Origin: Tribonema minus
Lineage: Eukaryota > Sar > Xanthophyceae > Tribonematales > Tribonemataceae
Length of the DNA stretch: 64,000 nucleotides
Direction of reading: 5' to 3'
Assembly: GCA_017506865.1 (NCBI GenBank)
Contig: JAFCMP010000246.1
Location: 434,001-498,000 of the forward strand
Shown here: piece after piece, positions 55,301-63,630 of the stretch
How the letters are laid out: every line of letters begins with the position of its first letter
How positions within the stretch are numbered: the first letter of the stretch is position 1
The notes under the pieces: model-generated
Database searches by the model: none
Seen by the model: the letters and a program-made list of their open reading frames with translations, nothing else
What the model was told of the DNA's origin: nothing
Translations under genes and position numbers: made by a program

Positions 55301-58300
55301 GGTTGCACTTCACATGCGGAGTATATACTTTCATGGATGACAAAAGCTGACACACGACCTCATCAAGTATTACTAATCATTGAGTGCATGGTGTCCTTCA
55401 GGGCTGCGAAGCAGCACCAGTCAGCCGGCTCAGGGGGCAGAGGCGCAATGCTATCGTCACATCCCAAACTCACAAGAACCCAGCCAGTGCAAACGAGGGC
55501 GCCAGAGTACATTCACACTACAGCTGCCGGCTCACCTTGAACTCCGCGTTGCTCGGTGGCAGCGCCGGCTGCGACGGGCAGCCGCGCGGCGTGAAGAAGT
55601 TGGGGCTTGACCACAGCGTCTTCTGCCAGAACAGGAACGTCACCTTGATCTCGAAGTTGCCGTTGACGTCGCCCTGGCGCATCTGGCAGTACAGGTTGGC
55701 CTTGCAGTTGGCGGGGCTGCAGATGCCGTAGAGGCTGTTGAAGTAGTCCTTGGCCTCGTCGAAGGCCTGGACGTAGAAGTTGAGCGCGAAGCCGACCACG
55801 ATGATCAAGACTTCCGCGGCGATCACGACCCAGCCCTTGACCTGCCAGTAACACACATGCACAGGAGAGGAAGGCCGGACTCTGGTCAGCATGAGGCACG
55901 AGGCGCGAGTGAAGGTGGGATCGGGCCCAGGGCCAATGACTGCAGCAGCGGCGACCACGGCTATCGGTGGAAGGCACTTGCGGCTAATCACTCCTTGCCA
56001 CCTAGAGCTCTACGACCTTTTGGGTCGTTTTCATAAGGCCCAGAGCCAAGAAACGGTGGTGGCAACGCTAGTCCGGTACTAGAAGAGTCAGCAGCGTCAG
56101 TGATCGGGAATTTGCAGCCCTGCGCACAGCGAGCACGGACGCAGGTGTACACAGACCCTTACCGTTTCCCCTCTGTTGCAGAAGCCCCTCTGTACGCACA
56201 CCCTGCCCTGTTCTCCTCCGGTGCAGAAGGCCCCTTTGCTTTCAGGAGCTAGACTCTGCCGGTGGGGATGAGGCTATGTGACCGTTCCCCCCCCCCTGCA
56301 ATGCCTGCAAGCGCTGTGAGTCTGCACATTTCATTCACGTGGCAGGTAGAACAACGCATCTGCTCAAGTCAAGTGCCGCCTCTGAAGAGTCTGCCGGGGG
56401 TGCACCACAGGGTGTTGAGGAGGGGGAGCAATTTACTTTCAACTCTCTCAGGCGCGTACGCTGTCTCACCGGGAAGAGCTTGATGCTGATGCTCACGCAC
56501 GCGCCGACGCCAAAGAACTTGAGCGCGGCGGCCGCCTCCGCCCAGCCGAAGCACAGGCTCATGGTGAACCCCGCGTTCATGCCGACGAGGCCCGCGACCT
56601 GCTCGCTGGGGGTCGTGGTCAGCGCCGACGAGCACTGCCCCGACTGCGCGCACACTTGCATCTGCGAGTGGGTGCAGCGAGCAGCAGCTTGAAGTTGAGC
56701 GCTGTCGTCGGGACGCGCCGCGGAATGGGCGCGCGGCGGCGTTGTGTGCAAAGCCGCCTTCAAGTTGAAGTTGTGCACAACCGCCCCTGCCGCGCGCACA
56801 CTTGCATCTGCGCGCAGGCGCAGCGGGCAGCGAGCTGAGCGCTGTCATCGGCGGAATGGGCGTGCGGCGCTGTGTGCAAAGCCGCCTTCATGTTGTGCAC
56901 ACCTGCCCCTGCCGCGCTGGCGGAGCGCGCCGCAGCGTGCATATGCAGGGTGCCAGTACGCACGCCAGGGGGCGTAGGTCATACAGCGCATGGCACATTT
57001 TTTTTATGCGCACAGGTGCGCTGCACTACCGGCCTCCATTGCGCTGTTCAGAGTTCGGGGTCGCGGTCGCAAGCGCATGGCCGGGGGGGGGGAGTGCCGT
57101 ACTGACGGTGCATACATGTACTCCACGCTGCACTGTAGCAAGCTCTTCTGACTGTGCGTGCGCAAATAAACGGTAGGCTGCAATGCCTTGCAGTATGCTG
57201 TTGCTGCCTGCGGTACCCACCATAGCTTCCTTCCATCGCAGTGCCGCCCCCCATGTGCACTGGTGCAGCAGACCCCGCGCTGTGGTCTATAGTGTTGGTG
57301 TTTGAATAATCACGCGACGTTGAGCTCAAAGCATATGTGTACTACTCGTGCGGAGCTGTTGTCTAGTTGCTTGGTGTAGCACAATGTGCGCTTGCATCGA
57401 GTGCTACGCACAAGTTGCAAGCCTCCTCTCCCAGGTGGCAGGAGCATGTATGATCATCGCTTCAAGTGCCTCAAGGTTCACTGCAGCTGAATGTCCTGCC
57501 TGCACATCATACGTTTCAAGCCCGCAAGCTGAGAGCCCACTGCTGCACTGCGGACTCCATTTCACAATGGCAAGGAGCACATCTGCTGTCGTTCCGTACC
57601 TGCCAGAGACGGCAGGTCTGGTTGCGGGTTTCAGCAACAAAGGCACTCTTACCACTCGTTGTCTTTGGTCGACCTCAGGAGCTCTCAGGCTGCTGTTGAG
57701 GTAGGCTTGAGCTTTCTCACGCCGACTCTGTACCTGCCTACCCTAACCCTTAGCCTTCATCTGCCGGCTCGCTCGTCTCCCAGGCAGCTGGCCAAAGCAA
57801 ATTCCTGACCCTCACTCCAACCCTAACGGTAACTGCCGTTCCAGCAGGGCCGCGCGTACCGTCTTGTACCCGTTGACATTCGCGTACGCCACGTAGGGGA
57901 CGCACGCCGACAGGCTCAGCGACGCCGTGAAGGGGAACCCCCAGAGCAACACCGTCTTGCTGCACGAGACGGGCGTTAGGCACCCGCCCCTGCGCGCGAC
58001 GTTGCTGAGGAAGCCGTCTACGCCCGCGCCGCTGGTGAGTGCTGAGACGCCGGTCGTGCACAGGTCAGGCGGCTGCGGCTCTGCGGTGGAGGGGGGGCCT
58101 ACGTCGACGAGGGCGAGGGAGCGCTCGGACTGCCCTGCTGAGCGCTGCTGCCACGCGACGGCCACCTGCGCGGGGGGGGGGGGGGGGGGGGGGTTCAGAC
58201 TTGAAGTAGCCAAACGTCGTGATATGGTGGCACCGTTTGACGCGTGGCCAATTGCTGCAGCAGCGGTGACCACGATTACCGGTGGAAGGCATGCTATTTG

Positions 58301-58864
58301 ACACCTTGTCACCAAGAGCTCCACGATCTATCGATTCGCTTCCATGATGAAGTGGCCGTCACGATCTTCAAAAAAACACTGTCAACGCTCCCGACTGTTC
58401 TCACGACGCTTGCGAGGCGGATTGCGGGCTCATGTCGTGACCCATGCAAGCGTTGCAGTTGCGAAGACATGGAACCGGAGGATAACTGCGCATGATGGCG
58501 GGTGCGCCCGTCAGGACTGCGCATCGAGGAAGGTGAGCTGTGCGCTGCGCCTGCAGTTTGCTAGCGCTGCGGCGAGTTCACATAATTTGAACTTCCGCGC
58601 AGCGCATACGCACCAAAGTACGTCAGAGCGGCCACAGCATCAAGACCGCGCTGGGCGCGCAGCGTGGCATTCGCCAAATATTGCATCCTCTCTCGGGCGC
58701 AACGTGCATGTCAAACACGCGAGCACTTTCGCAGCTGCGCGTACACGCCAGCTGGCCGAATAATAATAAATAATGAGGCCGGCTCGAATATGTATCACCA
58801 ACGCGAAGATCAGCAGCACTGACAGAGACGTCAAAAGCGGCAGCGCCGGCCCGCTGAGCTCCAT
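43313..58864 (-). CDS. Membrane-anchored GH18 chitinase with C-terminal six-Cys module (12 exons)
   Basis: Hydrolyses beta-1,4-GlcNAc polymers; likely at the cell surface or secretory system. Exons in transcript order: 58745-58864, 57860-58165, 56470-56661, 55536-55841, 53663-53791, 51994-52139, 50717-50871, 49089-49251, 48045-48289, 45664-45851, 44230-44419, 43313-43470. All phases match, giving 765 residues. The N-terminus has a strong hydrophobic segment (about 7-25, signal anchor or signal peptide). Residues 41-308 form an unrecognised Cys-containing region. GH18 runs about 309-713: THINYAFAK, KVLVSIGGWSF, the catalytic D437GIDLDWEYP with acid Glu444, DFINLMTYDFNGG and GLMAWDGEMDDN. The last exon holds a six-Cys module (NRCGTSW ... 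CYASVTC). Intron 11 has a GC donor (acag|gcatgt). The stop follows a possible gtgagt donor, so more 3' exons are conceivable. Exons 1-4 are less certain than the GH18 part. Confidence 0.88.
43985..44180 (-). repeat. Donor echoes of chitinase exon 11 (2 copies)
   Basis: The exon 11 end and following intron (plus strand 44,222-44,300: acatgcctgtgccatcaggg, gggcacttgagcgc, gcggcgcgccgca) recur at about 44,100-44,172 (close) and about 43,996-44,052 (diverged), including the neighbouring cttacactccacgactacgc. Confidence 0.88.
44408..44640 (-). repeat. Acceptor echo of chitinase exon 11 with 110-bp intron duplication
   Basis: The exon boundary agcacgcctgttgcgggatc at about 44,413-44,432 recurs at 44,526-44,545, followed by duplicated intron sequence (gcgcgtgagtcatggcgtta). 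Confidence 0.88.
47480..48050 (-). repeat. Donor echo array of chitinase exon 9
   Basis: The exon 9 end (plus-strand tcacctgccgccgccgcgac then gccgggcagcaggctgcc, 48,041-48,078) has a near-perfect copy at about 47,792-47,830. The adjoining intron block (tacagccgcaatactgtagt, acactagagctgtacacgca) is repeated six or seven times between about 47,570 and 48,020, each time next to a ctcacctgcc donor-like site. Confidence 0.9.
48296..48326. repeat. Telomere-like repeat at the chitinase exon 9 acceptor
   Basis: On the transcript strand this reads CCCTAACCCTAACGGTAACC and CTAACCCTAAGCGCAG, running straight into the exon 9 acceptor at 48,290. It contains several CTAAC branch-site-like motifs. Confidence 0.8.
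48719..48737. repeat. Telomere-like repeat (CCCTAA)n
   Basis: About three CCCTAA units on the plus strand within chitinase intron 8. Confidence 0.85.
48849..48950 (-). repeat. Dispersed repeat family A, copy 2
   Basis: Reverse orientation: aatgaatcaaaagatcgtag, aggtgacaagggatggttgg, ccttctaccaatgaccgtgg, gccgttgcagtcat. It ends next to the exon 8 donor echoes in chitinase intron 8. Confidence 0.88.
48955..49090 (-). repeat. Donor echoes of chitinase exon 8 (2 copies)
   Basis: The exon 8 end (plus-strand cacttacgtcatgaggttga then taaagtccaggtacttgtgg, 49,082-49,121) is copied at about 49,031-49,076 with few changes, and more loosely at about 48,956-49,010 (cttacgtcatgagcgagaat, ggtacttgtggatctgcgac). 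Confidence 0.92.
50395..50730 (-). repeat. Donor echoes of chitinase exon 7 (2 copies)
   Basis: The exon 7 end (plus-strand gggtcttcgcgtcacctgtg then ccatcatag, about 50,702-50,730) recurs at about 50,498-50,525 (ggatcttcgccttaccggtg) and about 50,422-50,449 (ggtcttagcctcacgtgtgc). A family A repeat copy sits between the closest echo and the exon. Confidence 0.85.
50526..50637 (-). repeat. Dispersed repeat family A, copy 3
   Basis: Reverse orientation, full length: acgaatcaaaagatcataga through gccgctgctgcagtcattgg and ccacgagtcaaac. Confidence 0.9.
50917..50986 (-). repeat. Dispersed repeat family A, copy 4 (partial)
   Basis: Reverse orientation: aatgaatcaaaagatcgtag through agtgccttccacca; the second half is missing. 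It lies just upstream (in transcript terms) of the chitinase exon 7 acceptor. Confidence 0.85.
51597..51709 (-). repeat. Dispersed repeat family A, copy 5
   Basis: Reverse orientation, full length, chitinase intron 6: acgaatcaaaagatcgtaga ... gtcgccgctgctgcggcact ... ggccacaagtcaaac. Confidence 0.9.
51838..52000 (-). repeat. Donor echo array of chitinase exon 6 (3 copies)
   Basis: The exon 6 end with donor (plus-strand tggctcacttgaaggc, 51,986-52,001) recurs at about 51,849, 51,900 and 51,944, each with about 35 bp of AT-rich intron (cctaatttaatttgattcg). Period about 42-51 bp. Confidence 0.92.
53480..53690 (-). repeat. Donor echo of chitinase exon 5 (about 105-bp tandem)
   Basis: The exon 5 end (plus-strand cctctcaccttggcgaaggc then gtagttgatgtgcgtg, about 53,655-53,690) is copied at about 53,547-53,582, with the intervening cctcagcggagcgagcgc block also repeated. 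Confidence 0.92.
55930..56035 (+). repeat. Dispersed repeat family A, copy 6
   Basis: Forward orientation, chitinase intron 3: ggccaatgactgcagcagcg, ggtggaaggcacttgcggct, cctagagctctacgac, gtcgttttcat. Confidence 0.9.
56640..56920 (-). repeat. Acceptor echo of chitinase exon 3 (about 150-bp tandem)
   Basis: The block gcgcgcacacttgcatctgc at the exon 3 acceptor (about 56,646) recurs at about 56,796, with the following cagcgggcagc, gagcgctgtc and gtgtgcaaagccgccttca segments also duplicated. Confidence 0.88.
58172..58192. repeat. Poly-G tract (poly-C in transcript) before chitinase exon 2
   Basis: About 20 consecutive G on the plus strand, directly 5' of the exon 2 acceptor in the transcript, so it forms a pure C polypyrimidine tract. 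Confidence 0.9.
58235..58344 (+). repeat. Dispersed repeat family A, copy 7
   Basis: Forward orientation: tttgacgcgtggccaattgc, ggtggaaggcatgctatttg, caccaagagctccacgat, gattcgcttccat. It is the most diverged full-length copy. Confidence 0.85.
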
Positions 58865-59419
58865 GCTGTCGCTGCTGCCTCTTGTAGCGCTCTGTTCGCG
58901 CCTGCGTGCGGCTCTGTCAGCGGCGCGCACAGTGGGGGGGGAAAGGGGAGAGGGGGGGGGGGCAAGTGGTGAGAGGCGGACTCATGATGATGACCGCTAG
59001 ATATTCCAGCAGGAAAGTCGACGTGCAGAGCAGGTACGCGCAAGCAGAGGTCGCTCACACGCTTGTGCGTCCATCGCCTCGCCCTTGTTATAGGCGCCGC
59101 GCTGAGCTGCCATCATGGTACTCGGCTGCAGCTGGCACGTGATTTCAGACACACTTGTACACACCTTGAGCACAAGTGAGATGGATGGCTACCGCAAAAT
59201 AGACCAACATACTGTGACAACCCCTCTCCCCCGCTGATGCGCTGTGACCCACCCCCCCCCAATCCACCCCCACGTTCACCAGGCGGCACGTGCACAACAA
59301 CTTCACTGGTACTGCCCAGCAAGTGTAGGCACACACGCTGTGACACAGCTGCAGCAGCAGAGTATCAGCTGGTAGGCGAGTATAGAATGCACGCTCGATG
59401 GCGGGCTACCCATGCAGCT
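58865..59419. promoter_or_regulatory. Region between LysM gene 3' end and chitinase start
   Basis: About 555 bp. If the LysM gene stops at 59,420 and the chitinase starts at 58,864, this holds the chitinase promoter. It includes G-runs at about 58,933-58,962 and a C-run at about 59,249-59,273. No definite regulatory site is recognised. Confidence 0.4.
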
Positions 59420-62062
59420 TTACTGCAGTTTGAAGTTCAAATGAGCAGCGCCTTCACGCTGACTTGACCGTGCCTTTTTCGCGCGTCTCTCGCCCTCCCG
59501 CGCGAACGACATGCCGGGCCCCTCGGGCTCCTCCTCGAGTTTCCTCTTTAACTTTGCGCCGGGGCCAGCCTCGAACGCCGCCTTGATCTTGGCATCGCAG
59601 TGCAGCTGCGGCTGCGCAGCGTCGCAATAGCAGTCGGCCAGCGTGGAGGCCATGGCGCCTTGTTGCCGGAAGCGCGCGCAGGTGGCGGCGCGGTCTGCCG
59701 CGTTGGGGTTGGGGCATGAGGTAGGGTTGGGGGTTTAGGCACTTTTCATTGATTCTCGCTCAGGGTGCGAAAAAGCCCAAAATGAATGATATCTAAGCTT
59801 GCTGTACGGAATCTACATGTCGTGTGACAGTCTGAAAGTGTCTCAATTACAACCACTCAAACGCCGCCGCCGCCAAATGGGATTTAGGTACCACTAGGGC
59901 TGAGGGGTGAGGGTCTGGGAGAGGTTCGGCAGGCAGTGACAAAGCGAGAACAGTGTCACAACGCTCAGCGTTGTCCGTGTTTTGAGGCTGTCTGTGCACG
60001 CTCAGGCACGGCGACCAGTGCAGGGGACGCGGCGGCCTTCACTAAGCGACTCACGTAGAACGAGTCAGACTCTTCGTGCAAGTGCCCCGAGCAGAGGTGA
60101 TACATCGCAGCTGAAATTTAACCAGTCCATCATCCCAACGTTTGTTCTGGCCTAACATGTGCATGGGGGGGCAAATGGAGGGTGTGAGCCGACAAGTAGC
60201 CCGATGGGATGTAATTAAAAAGCGGTGCTGAGTTAACGTCAATGTTAGAGTGTGACATTGCCTTGCCAAAGTGACCTCCCCTTTGCGCTTTGGCAGTATG
60301 TGAATTACAAGTTCACATACGCCTCGAAAGAATTCACAGTGGGGGTTAGGGGCGGCAAGCGCGTATGTACAACACCTGTCACACTCAATGCATAAGCAGC
60401 TTTGGGTGTGAGTTGCGCTAAGGGAAAGTATGTGCGACTGCTTGGCACAACGTTCTTGCCTTGTCAAACCGGCTTGTCTCTCACAAGACAATCAACCCAC
60501 AAGCACTGTGGTCGCATTACTGTAACGTGGTACTGCTGCATTGAACACAACGCCCGTGCACGCCCAATAACCTTCGTGACGACGTCAACAACATCAGAGC
60601 ATGCATGGGCAGCAAGCCAGAGTTCACACTGTCCGCAGGGTGTCGCCATGGACCCCTGTCTACCCAGATGAAGTTACACTTGAACTTACCTGTCCCGTAC
60701 GCGCTCATAAGCGCCGCGAACGTGCTGTCGGACTGCTGCAGCTGCAGCAGCTTCCCGCGCCCGGTGGCGGTGGCCCAGTTCTTGTGCAGCGCATCGCTCA
60801 ACGCCTTCTGGTTTGCCGCGGTGGCGGCGGTGGTGTACTTTGCCACCAGCGGATCGATGGCGGCGCTCGTGAACAGCTGCGCAACTGCCACCAGCTCGGG
60901 GTTCGGCCGCCCCTTCGCCGGAAGCCCCGCTGCTGCGCACGCCTCAACCAGCACCTGCTGCCCCGGCGCGATGACATTGAGGCCCTGGGGGCGCCGGTGG
61001 CGGCGGCAGGGGCGGCGACAGTGGCAGCAGGCGAGGAGACACGCCAGATGTCAATTTGAAGTTGCGTATGCCGAGTACGCGCGCGTGAATGGCGGCTGTG
61101 CTTGGACTTGTCGTTTGGAGTGTATGTCGGGTGAGGCAGACTGCGCGTGTGTGTACTTTGCTGCCGTTGTTGGCACGTTGCTCACGCGGCTTGCACCGTG
61201 TGACGCTCAAACCCCATCACATGCGCACGTGACCGGTCTGTCAGCAAGCGTGGGCTGAGCTGCTCCCTAGGGCGGCGGAGGGGCGAGGTCAGAAACAACG
61301 GCAGCAGTTACCTCTGGCAAGCTCAAACACTCTGCTAAGCTGAGTGAAGCACTTCAACTGAGCCTCGCTGCTGCCAGTGGCGCCAGACCTGTTCTTGTTT
61401 GTGTACCAATCATGACCCTAACCCTGCAGGCACGGACCCTAGGCACCTGCGTTTGTCAGTGCGGCGTGCAACGGCTGATCAGACGCACAATGCTGGGTTC
61501 ACAACCACATTGCTCGTGACAAGCGCTCTAGACTTACAGTGGAACGAGAGCGCATAACGTCGATTTATTTTTCTTTTGAGCTGTTGTACGCCGCAGAGGT
61601 GGATTATAGTTTCATTGTAAGTGCCACAACGTACGTGCGCACCGCATGGCGTAAGGATGACCTGCGACACGGGCCACAACTGACTGACCGTGTGCCGTGA
61701 AGTTGTCAAGGGCATCAGCAAGAGCGTCCCCTGTGGTCCACGTGCGCACGAGTGCTACGGCATACAGCACTGGTTTCAAGGGAGCGCAGAGGTACAAAAA
61801 CCACCTGCATCCATGGTGCCAGCCCAACACACGACTCTGTACCATGTAGTCGCTCAAATATACCTACCCTCAGCCCTACTTTCAATCAAACCTTTGCCCT
61901 ACTAGCCCCCACCTGCTGCGCCAGCCACGGGTTGAGCGCTGCCAGAGTGTCGACGGTTGTGCCCCGCAGCTGCGCGATCTTGAAGAGGTAGTCGCCGGCC
62001 ACCACGGTGTAGTACGTGCAGCCCTTGTAGCGGCAGCTGCTGAGCGCGCTGATTGGCGCCCC
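59420..62062 (-). CDS. LysM-domain protein, C-terminal part (3 exons seen; 5' end unresolved)
   Basis: LysM domains bind GlcNAc-containing glycans such as chitin. Exons seen in transcript order: 61913-62062, 60690-60984, 59420-59694, with phases 0/0 and 1/1. The first two exons join into a full LysM: YYTVVAGDYLFKIAQL, RGTTVDTLAALNPWLAQQ, then GLNVIAPGQQVLV, with an intron inside the domain. An Ala-rich helical stretch follows (LVAVAQLFTSAAIDPLVAKY). The last exon has a Cys cluster (TCARF ... DCYCDAAQPQLHCD) and a charged tail (KLKRKLEEEPEGPG, RRAKKARSSQ) to TAA. I end the gene here because no donor in this exon gives the phase needed by the next exon and the chitinase has its own ATG. A single LysM-chitinase protein remains a possible alternative. 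The signal peptide exon is not identified. Confidence 0.72.
59743..59861 (+). repeat. Dispersed repeat family B, copy 2
   Basis: Matches 42,812-42,931: gattctcgctcagggtgcga, tgtacggaatctac, gtcgtgtgacagtctgaaag, tctcaattacaaccactcaaa. It lies upstream of the last LysM-gene exon. Confidence 0.88.
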
Positions 62063-63396
62063 CTGCACGCAGGCAGGCACGGCTGGCAGCAGCGCTCAAC
62101 GCATGGAGCGCCATTCGCGTTAGAATACACTCAAGTGCTTGGGTAACAGTGTTGGAGCGAGAGCTAGGTTCGGCGCGAGCGGCACCGTATCGCGGTTGCA
62201 GTGACGGGAAGTGTGAACCTGAGCTGAATGCAGCAGTGTGGAGCTCGGCTGCCTCGTCAGAGCTGCCGACAGGGTGTGAGTATGCCGCCACACATGTGCA
62301 CTTTGAAGTGTGTGCAGCCAGGACTCTGGGAAAAACGACACTCAGTCGCAGAAGTCAAGGGCAAGGCAAGTGACGCCTGGCAGGGTTAGGGTCAGGGTCA
62401 AGGGTTTTTCGGTGCATCAGCGGCGAAAAGCTGCTGCTGCCGCGTGCGTGACATGCCTGGCTGAGCATCACATTGGCGACGTGCAGAGCACTGTCGTCGG
62501 AGGACATAGGGAGCGACTGCGATAAGCAAATACTTATCAGGTTGGGATAGGGCAGACAAGCTGTAGAATGTGGAAGCCCCCACGCACACCACTTCATGAG
62601 TATCACACTGTGACGCCAGGGAGTTGTGCCTCCTGCTTTCCTTGGGCATCGTCGGAGACAAAAGCATCAGGCAATACAATACCGGTAACCATGTACGTGA
62701 AGTAGACGCATTCTGCAGCGTGTCGCGGCGCCAGTGCAGCGTGTCGCGGCGCCAGTGCGGTGCGTTCCGCCTCACACAGTGATGTGCATTTGCCCAGTCC
62801 GAACTCACCCTGACTCTCCCCCTACCCAGGCCGCAGCGCGCTTGACTTCGCCATAGCCCCCATTGCCGACTCCACCAGCACGTGCAATCCCAGTTGCAGG
62901 ACGGACGCATCGCGATGCGCGACTGCATACGGCGCCGCAGCGCTGAGCACAAACGCACGCAACCTGACGCTACCGCTAACCCTAAATCACCTCCGCGCTG
63001 CACCACGAGCGACTTGATCGAGCAGCACGCGCCTAGGTGCCTCGACGAGATCCGCTTGCCGCCGCGCCGCACGGCTCCATCAGCACCCGCGTGGTCAGCG
63101 GTATCACGGCGACGCATGACGTGTCGAGGGCGGTTCAGCGCACGGCCTACTGAACTCATGAGACCTTTCCATACTGAACACCCATGCCCTCGAATGCTAA
63201 AGAGCTTGCACGCATAAGTCCTTTTAGTCACTGTGGATACTGATGCCGCTGTTTGACCCGTGGCCGATGACTGCAACAGTGGCGACCACAGTCATCGGCG
63301 GAAGGCACTTGCGGCTAGCTACTCCTTGTCACCTAGAGCTCTACGATCTTTTGATTCGTTTCCATTCGACCTGAGCTGAGCACTGCGCAGACTCAC
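62063..63396. other. Unresolved region upstream of the LysM exon
   Basis: Exons linking the six-Cys exon (ends phase 1) to the LysM exon (starts phase 0) would have to lie here if they belong to one gene. Open minus-strand stretches with possible splice sites exist at about 62,826-62,950 and 63,010-63,150, but three frames compete and none shows a known domain. A family A repeat occupies 63,252-63,366. Confidence 0.4.
63252..63366 (+). repeat. Dispersed repeat family A, copy 8
   Basis: Forward orientation, full length and closest to the majority sequence: tttgacccgtggccgatgac, tcatcggcggaaggcacttg, cacctagagctctacgatct, tttgattcgtttccattcg. Confidence 0.92.
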
Positions 63397-63630
63397 TTGA
63401 CGAGCACGTGATGCTTCGGTAGCACTTCTGCGCGGGCGGGCACTCCCCGTCCACCCCGCTCGGGCACAGGCGCCCGCAGGTGTCGGCGGCGTCGGCGCTC
63501 GTCGCGCCGCAGCGGTTCGCGCCGGCGGCGGCGGTGGGCTTCGGCGTGGGCTTGCGCGTGGGCTTCTGCGTCGGACGGCGTGTTGGCTGCCTGGTGCTAG
63601 GTTTCGCAGTGGGGGAGGGGGATGGCGGCG
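63397..63630 (-). CDS. Exon with Pro/Thr/Lys linker and six-Cys module (gene partial)
   Basis: The acceptor ggccgcag precedes an exon reading PPSPSPTAKPSTRQPTRRPT and further KPT repeats, an O-glycosylation-type linker. Then comes NRCGATSADAADTCGRLCPS and on to CYRSITC, with the same six-Cys spacing as the C-terminal module of the chitinase at 43.3-43.5 kb. It enters in phase 1 and leaves in phase 1 at tcaa|gtgagt. The exon may be the N-terminal part of the LysM gene, or the end of another secreted protein that starts right of the window. Such modules are common in secreted algal and stramenopile glycan-active proteins, probably as carbohydrate-binding units; that function is inferred. Confidence 0.6.

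Noticed and set aside
58745-59420. Single fused LysM-TM-GH18 gene
   Set aside because: No donor in the last LysM exon gives the required phase, that exon runs to a stop, and the next exon has its own ATG followed by a signal-anchor-like segment; kept only as an alternative.
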